Program-made: the position numbers and the translations under genes | Shown here: positions 6,901 through 9,811 of the stretch, piece after piece | Layout of the letters: each line of letters begins with the position of its first letter | How positions within the stretch are numbered: position 1 is the first letter of the stretch | Source of the DNA: Hungatella sp. UBA5982 | GTDB taxonomy: Bacteria; Bacillota; Clostridia; Lachnospirales; Lachnospiraceae | DNA length: 9,811 nucleotides | Direction of reading: 5' to 3' | NCBI GenBank assembly: GCA_002429965.1 | Contig: DJBG01000115.1 | Span: 50,636 to 60,446, forward strand | Notes under the pieces: generated by a model | Databases searched by the model: none | What the model saw: the letters and a program-made list of their open reading frames with translations, nothing else | What the model was told of the DNA's origin: nothing

Positions 6901-7628
6901 CCATTTACTACCATCATTCTTCCGGTTTCATTTCCTGTCGTATGGTCAGCGATACGCCACCAAGCCCCTATAACATTGCTCATTGCATCTGTCATAAGAT
7001 TTTGTACCGTATATTCTCCATCAATTGGTGTAAACTTAGTTGGATCCGGTACTACATACGTAAAATCTGGTGTAACATTGGGATATGGTGCGACCGCAGG
7101 TCCTGTATTCGCTGGTGTCCCTGGCGGAAAGAATCCAAACGTTCCGTTATCTGCATCTGTAATAAGATTAGTATTGGATACAGTTGTACATGGGTCTAAT
7201 ATCGTTGTAATCGGTGTATAAATCACTGGGCCATTTAGTATATTTTGGTTGGTTATATCTGCTCCTGTTACTGTTATTAATATTGTGTTAGGTGTTAAAC
7301 AATCCAAGTTTGTCGACCCTGCGGGGGGATTCGCGACGAAACTAATGGGGGGTGTTGCAGCTGTAGGAACTGGCCCTGCTACTGCCAGGGTAAAATTACC
7401 TGGTGTTGGTACTCCCCCCGCAGTACCAAACGCCTCTACGATTCTATAGCTTCCATTTGGAACATTAATAAATGCATAATTTCCTGCAGCATCCGTAAGA
7501 ACTACAAGCCTGACACCTGTTGTTGTATTCTGTAATACGACAGGTACATTCGCTATTCCAGAATCTCCAGCATCTATCGAAGCACTTCTATTTCTATCAA
7601 ATATAATTTGACCTGATACTGTTGCCAT
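3900..7628 (-). CDS. Large DUF11-repeat surface-type protein without export signal
   Basis: A 1242-residue modular beta-rich protein, probably structural. Residues 1-66 resemble a SdrD_B/Cna-B fold (GQIIFDRNR..., DAAGNYAFINVPNGSYRIVE). Residues 148-355 look like a carbohydrate-binding-type jelly roll (NLITDADNGTFG near its start, DDVALQE at its end). A divergent DUF11 domain spans 356-485, and six DUF11 units start near 492, 616, 740, 864, 989 and 1116. Each ends with a (T/A)TPDPNP(D/E)NN-like turn. Cysteines are almost absent from units 1-4 but frequent in the last unit (CCGEL, CIRQTCSC, KCCDD). There is no signal peptide, membrane helix or LPxTG motif, which is odd for such an architecture. 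The ATG has AAAGGAG at 7636-7642, 7 nt away, and a sigma-K-like promoter. Spore-surface assembly from the mother cell would explain these facts but is inference. Confidence 0.85.
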   Translation of the reverse strand: MATVSGQIIFDRNRSASIDAGDSGIANVPVVLQNTTTGVRLVVLTDAAGNYAFINVPNGSYRIVEAFGTAGGVPTPGNFTLAVAGPVPTAATPPISFVANPPAGSTNLDCLTPNTILITVTGADITNQNILNGPVIYTPITTILDPCTTVSNTNLITDADNGTFGFFPPGTPANTGPAVAPYPNVTPDFTYVVPDPTKFTPIDGEYTVQNLMTDAMSNVIGAWWRIADHTTGNETGRMMVVNGFNPGAVFFRSTVPVTPNTNFLFSTWILNLFKVTGFPPAQLGVRILDQNGNVLFQQALGVEIPVNINAPEWKQIGTVINSMNNTQITVEFFSEGEAVVGNDYAIDDVALQEILVPIFTPVKSSSTFTANVGDIVTYTVKLTNTCTSPLTNVFFRDNVPNGLLFIPGSVTVNGVPELGVDPNIGFPLPDIPGGSVTEVTFQVRVEGIPNPNPAINTATIDYSYTPVEGGIPGNFSEESNPVPLMVEELPGEADIAVVKQSDNQTAVPGQLFTYTIIVSNFGPADAESVLLTDSIPTSILNPQFSIDDGVTFHPWIGSLNLGTIEAGGVRIVLIRGTVSPTATGVITNTATVSSPTPDPNPDNNTSTLETPVAVVEADVAVVKHSNQVIAVPGEPFSYTITVNNFGPSAAENVLLMDSIPSSILNPMYSIDGGVTFNPWPGFLSLGTLPAGAERIIIIKGTVSPDATGVISNTAIVSSTTPDPNPENNSSTLEIPVSAVEADVAVEKQSNQAVAIPGEPFSYTIIVNNFGPNAAENVLLMDSIPSSILNPMYSIDGGVTFNPWPGFLNLGTLPAGAERVIIIRGTVSPDATGVISNTAIVSSTTPDPNPENNTSTLETPVSAVEADIAVEKQSNQAIAIPGEPLSYTIVVNNFGPNAAEDVLLMDSIPSSILNPEYSIDGGVTFNPWPGFLNLGTLPAGAERIIVIRGTVSPTAAGIIINTATVSSPTPDPNPENNTSTTETPILAPARADVSITKTASPNPVAPGEMITFTLVVSNAGPNTAENVIVNDNISASITGPIFSVDGGATFNPWLGSLNIGALPAGESRTIIIRGTVAESASGCINNTAIAISATPDPNLFNNVSSICVAVAAAEETEADVSVKKFANKKEACCGELVEFTIVVSNAGPADALNVVLTDSLANILKKPVYSLDDGFAFQPWPGSINLGTIPAGTSRVVLIKGCIRQTCSCKIINTAQVSSTTPDPDLDNNTATACVQIIKCCDD
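3918..6155 (-). repeat. Six tandem DUF11 units of about 372 bp inside the gene
   Basis: In reading order the units occupy 6155-5784, 5783-5412, 5411-5040, 5039-4665, 4664-4284 and 4283-3918. The second, third and fourth are nearly identical. For example, 4810-4884 and 5182-5256 are the same over 75 bases, exactly 372 apart. The first, fifth and sixth have diverged in protein and codons. The middle block is thus a recent duplication or is being homogenised, and copy number may vary between strains. Confidence 0.92.
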
Positions 7629-7660
7629 ATCATCACTCCTTTATATGAATTCTGTAATAC

Positions 7661-7688
7661 TATAATATTCTGCCAAGCTCTCTTTGGT
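7661..7688 (-). promoter_or_regulatory. Sigma-K-like promoter of the DUF11 gene
   Basis: On the minus strand an AC (7688-7687) stands 17 bp before AATATTATA (7669-7661), which fits AC-N17-CATAnnnTA at all specified bases except the first C. The start would be near 7655, about 27 nt before the ATG, leaving normal room for the ribosome binding site. No sigma-A pair with good spacing is visible. Confidence 0.4.
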
Positions 7689-7754
7689 GACATCCCCGTC
7701 CTTTTGTACTTACTCCAACTTTTCATACTTCACGTCTTATTCTCCTTGTTTTGG

Positions 7755-7785
7755 TAAAAAAAAGAGAACCTTTTTACAGTTCTCT
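7755..7785 (-). terminator. Rho-independent terminator of the lipoprotein gene
   Basis: On the minus strand AGAGAAC (7785-7779) pairs perfectly with GTTCTCT (7769-7763) over a 9-base loop and is followed by a run of eight Ts in total. It lies about 135 bp after the lipoprotein stop. It separates that gene from the DUF11 gene, which has its own promoter further down. Between stop and hairpin (7786-7920) I see no recognisable gene. Confidence 0.85.
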
Positions 7786-7920
7786 CAGCTTTACTTTTGA
7801 CTATTTCATTTGATACCACTAAAAATCCTTTCGCTGCCATAAATGACTAAACGGTTCAGTTACTTTAAGCGCATCCTTTCCTTAATATGTCCTATCTTCT
7901 CCGGCGGACATTGCTACTAT

Positions 7921-8913
7921 CTACTGGAATTTACCTGAAAGGAAATTGGCTATGGTACCTACATCTTTATTGTTTCCGGAATCATTTATTTCCTTGTCCA
8001 GCTCATTATCATTTGTAAACGACCCATCAGCCCCTTGAACGTAAACAGTGGCTATAGGTTCTCCAGACGCCCCATCATAGTTGTCTTCAACAATAATAAT
8101 TATATCCTTCCGTCCATCCTTATTTACATCCTGAAATGAAACAGCTTTAACATCTACGCTATAAGGAAGAGCTGCATAGAAATTATAAAGAACATCTCCA
8201 TTTTCATTGGTTAAATAAAATACTACAGGTATATGGTTACCACCTGTTAATTTTCCTGATACGAATTTAACATTGCCCCATGAATTTAAATCCACCATAA
8301 AAGTTTGATCTTTGATAAGCTCTAAGCCGTTAATATTTTTAAGATTATACGGAGTAAACTCAAACGTGCCTTCCGGAAGGCTCATGATTGTATCTCCTGA
8401 TCTCTCTGTTATTGTAATCGTAGCAGCAAGGGTATTATCAGGTTTCAATAAAAGTTCAACGGTTCCCTTATTTTCCCTCGAATCATTAACAAGCTGGCAC
8501 TCTGCTGTATCATTGATAACAGTTCCTTCAAAATCTGCGCTATCCATATTGTATGCCGGGCCTTTGCCCACTGCACTGATCTCCCCTTGTATCTTTCCAT
8601 CCTCAATCTTTGAAATTATAATAGATACTCCGCCATTGTCAGGAAAACCAAAATCTGTATTTCTAACCCATGTCTTTTTAAGGTATTGCTTATAGTCAAT
8701 TGTATTACTTGTTGATGCAGCCGTTGTAGCCGCTGCAGTTGTTGTTATGGGTGTACTCTCTTCTTGAGATTCGGCCGTTGCACTATTTTCTGTAGAAGCT
8801 TCCAAGGACGGCTTCTCATCTTGTTGCAGTTTATTGGTTGAATCATTTTTCCCACAGCCTATAATAATGAGAGAGGTTGTGATAATTGTGAACAGTATCT
8901 TTTTTTTATTCAT
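7921..8913 (-). CDS. Lipoprotein with Ca-binding-like DxNxDGxxD repeat motif
   Basis: A 330-residue predicted lipoprotein of unknown function. Residues 1-20 are a lipoprotein signal: MNKKK, a hydrophobic stretch and the lipobox IIGC, with Cys20 as the lipid-bearing residue. A low-complexity Ser/Thr/Glu/Ala linker (about 25-72) should span the cell wall. Residues 73-190 form one beta-rich domain and 195-328 another. The second contains FQDVNKDGRKDIIII, where Asp262, Asn264, Asp266 and Asp270 make a DxNxDGxxD loop as in VCBS/FG-GAP-type calcium sites. The ATG has GGAGGT (8918-8923) just upstream. It appears monocistronic, with its own promoter region and a terminator at 7755-7785. It is probably an extracytoplasmic sensor-like or binding protein; I do not recognise a named family. 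Confidence 0.85.
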   Translation of the reverse strand: MNKKKILFTIITTSLIIIGCGKNDSTNKLQQDEKPSLEASTENSATAESQEESTPITTTAAATTAASTSNTIDYKQYLKKTWVRNTDFGFPDNGGVSIIISKIEDGKIQGEISAVGKGPAYNMDSADFEGTVINDTAECQLVNDSRENKGTVELLLKPDNTLAATITITERSGDTIMSLPEGTFEFTPYNLKNINGLELIKDQTFMVDLNSWGNVKFVSGKLTGGNHIPVVFYLTNENGDVLYNFYAALPYSVDVKAVSFQDVNKDGRKDIIIIVEDNYDGASGEPIATVYVQGADGSFTNDNELDKEINDSGNNKDVGTIANFLSGKFQ

Positions 8914-8967
8914 TCTTACCTCCGATGGCAGTTCTGTTAGACTTTGTTGATATATAGGATCCTGCGT

Positions 8968-9012
8968 ATATGAAACAATTCATATTATATCATTATCTCT
9001 TTCAGCTTTCTA
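8968..9012 (-). promoter_or_regulatory. Promoter and small dyad upstream of the lipoprotein gene
   Basis: On the minus strand TAGAAA (9012-9007), 17 bp and TATAAT (8989-8984) form a sigma-A-like promoter with a moderate -35. A 7-bp perfect dyad, ATATGAA/TTCATAT with a 4-base centre (8968-8985), overlaps the expected transcription start and is a possible operator. A weaker second pair is TTGTTT, 16 bp and TATATA further down. Confidence 0.4.
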
Positions 9013-9022
9013 TCTTTATTTG

Positions 9023-9256
9023 TTAATGCTCTGTCCGGTAGTTGGAGCTGTACCTTATATATTTTTTCAGAGGTAATATATCCATTGGAAATATCGTTTC
9101 CGGACAGTCCTCTATTATATTTTCAATATCATCAATCTTCGTCCAACGAATATCTGTTGCCTCATCTGTTTTAATAGCAGGCTCTCCTTCCGCACACCAA
9201 ATAAATGCCATCATGATTAAAGAATAAATCAAGTATCTTTTTGCCCTAAAATATCC
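9023..9256 (-). pseudogene. Truncated NUDIX hydrolase, C-terminal part only
   Basis: The open frame ends with a run typical of the second half of NUDIX proteins: a hydrophobic strand (LIYSLIMMAFIWCA), GEP, then DEATDIRWTKIDDIENI, PETIFPMDILPLKKY. In intact relatives the Nudix box (GX5EX7REUXEEXGU), which binds the metal and carries the catalytic glutamates, comes before this part; here it is absent. The frame opens upstream only into the terminator hairpin of the neighbouring oxidoreductase gene, and the only start codon (GTG at 9281-9283) lies within that hairpin. It therefore has no plausible start or promoter and should be inactive. The N-terminal half seems to have been lost when the oxidoreductase end and its terminator came to lie here. 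Confidence 0.65.
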
Positions 9257-9260
9257 AGGC

Positions 9261-9291
9261 AAAAAATGAGATACCGTTTTCACGGTATCTC
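9261..9291 (-). terminator. Rho-independent terminator of the FAD oxidoreductase gene
   Basis: GAGATACCGT (9268-9277) and ACGGTATCTC (9282-9291) form a perfect 10-bp stem with a 4-base loop. On the minus strand it is followed by ATTTTTT. It lies 35 bp after the oxidoreductase stop codon, the usual distance. Confidence 0.92.
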
Positions 9292-9326
9292 ATTAACCAA
9301 TGAAACTGCCTAAAATCAAGCCTCTG

Positions 9327-9811
9327 TTAGTCTGGACGAATACTCTGCTTAAAGTGCAATATATTCTCCGGGTCGTATTTGCATTTAATCCGCATAAGTT
9401 CCTGATAATTGGTACCATAATATGCGTTGGGCCAGTCTTTTATAAAAACATCAGGCCAATTGACGTAAGTTCCATTCACATATTTTAACATAGCTCTTCT
9501 GAGACTTTCTACCCAATGTATATTTGGCTCTTTTTCATTATCAGCTTTCCAGCGTGTTATGTACTGCATGATATAGTTTGCATCACGATGGAAATAGGCC
9601 GTTCCATCTGGAGGAATATCCCTGACCGCCCCTCCCAGACTTTGAAATTGAACCGAGTTATCTTTGTTTGGGGAAGTCTCCATAAAGCAAAGCAGGGTTT
9701 CTATTGCCTCATCAGGTAAACTATGATATACAAAAGCTCCCGTGTTTTTAAACTTATGAGGACCTAGCCCGCCATCAAACTTTATTACTGCTTCAATATA
9801 TGGGATTGTCT
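9327..9811 (-). CDS. FAD-linked oxidoreductase, berberine-bridge (BBE) type, C-terminal part
   Basis: The gene enters from the right edge; the last 160 codons are visible, in frame from position 9809. The end is typical of the BBE domain of flavin-linked oxidoreductases: YVNWPDVFIKDWPNAYYG (NWPD and YYG motifs), then LMRIKCKYDPENILHFKQSI before the stop. Upstream lie FDGGLGPHKFKNTGAF and QSLGGAVRDIPPDGTAYFHR, matching the substrate-binding part of the same family. The frame is open to the edge, so the ATG at 9681-9683 is internal. The FAD-binding domain and covalent flavin residues lie outside the window, so the mode of flavin attachment cannot be judged. Bacterial members oxidise sugars or secondary metabolites. 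A strong terminator follows at 9261-9291. Confidence 0.9.
   Translation of the reverse strand, partial: TIPYIEAVIKFDGGLGPHKFKNTGAFVYHSLPDEAIETLLCFMETSPNKDNSVQFQSLGGAVRDIPPDGTAYFHRDANYIMQYITRWKADNEKEPNIHWVESLRRAMLKYVNGTYVNWPDVFIKDWPNAYYGTNYQELMRIKCKYDPENILHFKQSIRPD

Noticed and set aside
7641..7671. Sigma-E-type promoter for the DUF11 gene (GAATATT, 16 bp, CATATAAA on the minus strand)
   Set aside because: The -10 would overlap the ribosome binding site and leave almost no leader, and the spacer is one base too long. The sigma-K-like reading fits better.
8312..8695. Plus-strand open frame of 127 codons
   Set aside because: Antisense to the lipoprotein gene, which has a signal peptide, ribosome binding site and terminator.
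9281..9283. GTG as a genuine start for the NUDIX-like frame
   Set aside because: It lies inside the perfect terminator hairpin of the oxidoreductase gene, has no ribosome binding site, and the protein would lack the Nudix box.
9681..9683. ATG as the start of a 118-residue protein at the right end
   Set aside because: The frame stays open to the window edge and the upstream residues continue the oxidoreductase family pattern, so this methionine is internal.

Overview
The window looks like a chromosomal segment of a low-GC, spore-forming Firmicute, most likely a clostridium of the Lachnospiraceae type. The reasons are the AT-rich sequence, strong AGGAGG-like ribosome binding sites, TTG/GTG starts, a lipobox lipoprotein, T-tract terminators and DUF11-repeat proteins. 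The species cannot be fixed from the sequence alone.

Layout, left to right. Positions 1-422 hold no intact gene. They contain the ribosome binding site of a leftward gene that starts outside the window, a large dyad, and two decayed gene ends (an aldo/keto reductase tail and a possible LysR tail). Positions 423-1730 are a divergent pair: a leftward iron-sulfur-flavoprotein-like FMN reductase and a rightward MerR/AdhR-type regulator. Each has a promoter with the overlong 19-bp spacer typical of MerR control, and the two share almost the same operator. A third such promoter and a tiny leader ORF may lie between them. Positions 1917-3790 are a probable two-gene operon: a glucose/sorbosone-dehydrogenase-like beta-propeller protein and a YbgC-type hotdog thioesterase.

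Convergent to this operon, 3900-7628 encodes a 1242-residue repeat protein. It has a SdrD_B/Cna-B-like head, a jelly-roll-like region, one divergent DUF11 domain, six DUF11 units of about 124 residues and a cysteine-rich end. It has no signal peptide, membrane segment or sorting motif. A shared terminator lies at 3817-3855. Further right, all leftward, come a lipoprotein (7921-8913), a broken NUDIX hydrolase (about 9023-9256) and the C-terminal part of a berberine-bridge-type FAD oxidoreductase that runs off the right edge.

The most interesting idea concerns the central part. The propeller gene and the DUF11 gene both lack export signals, and both have upstream sequences resembling sigma-K promoters (AC, 17-18 bp, CATAnnnTA). 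The DUF11 reading frame ends at a TGA followed in frame by Ser-Cys-Cys-Ser-Ser-Cys and then TAA. Together this suggests, without proving, mother-cell expression and assembly on the spore surface, with a cysteine-rich tail that was lost by a point mutation or is added by readthrough. The left part reads as an electrophile/aldehyde-responsive redox locus of the AdhR type that has lost an aldo/keto reductase gene.
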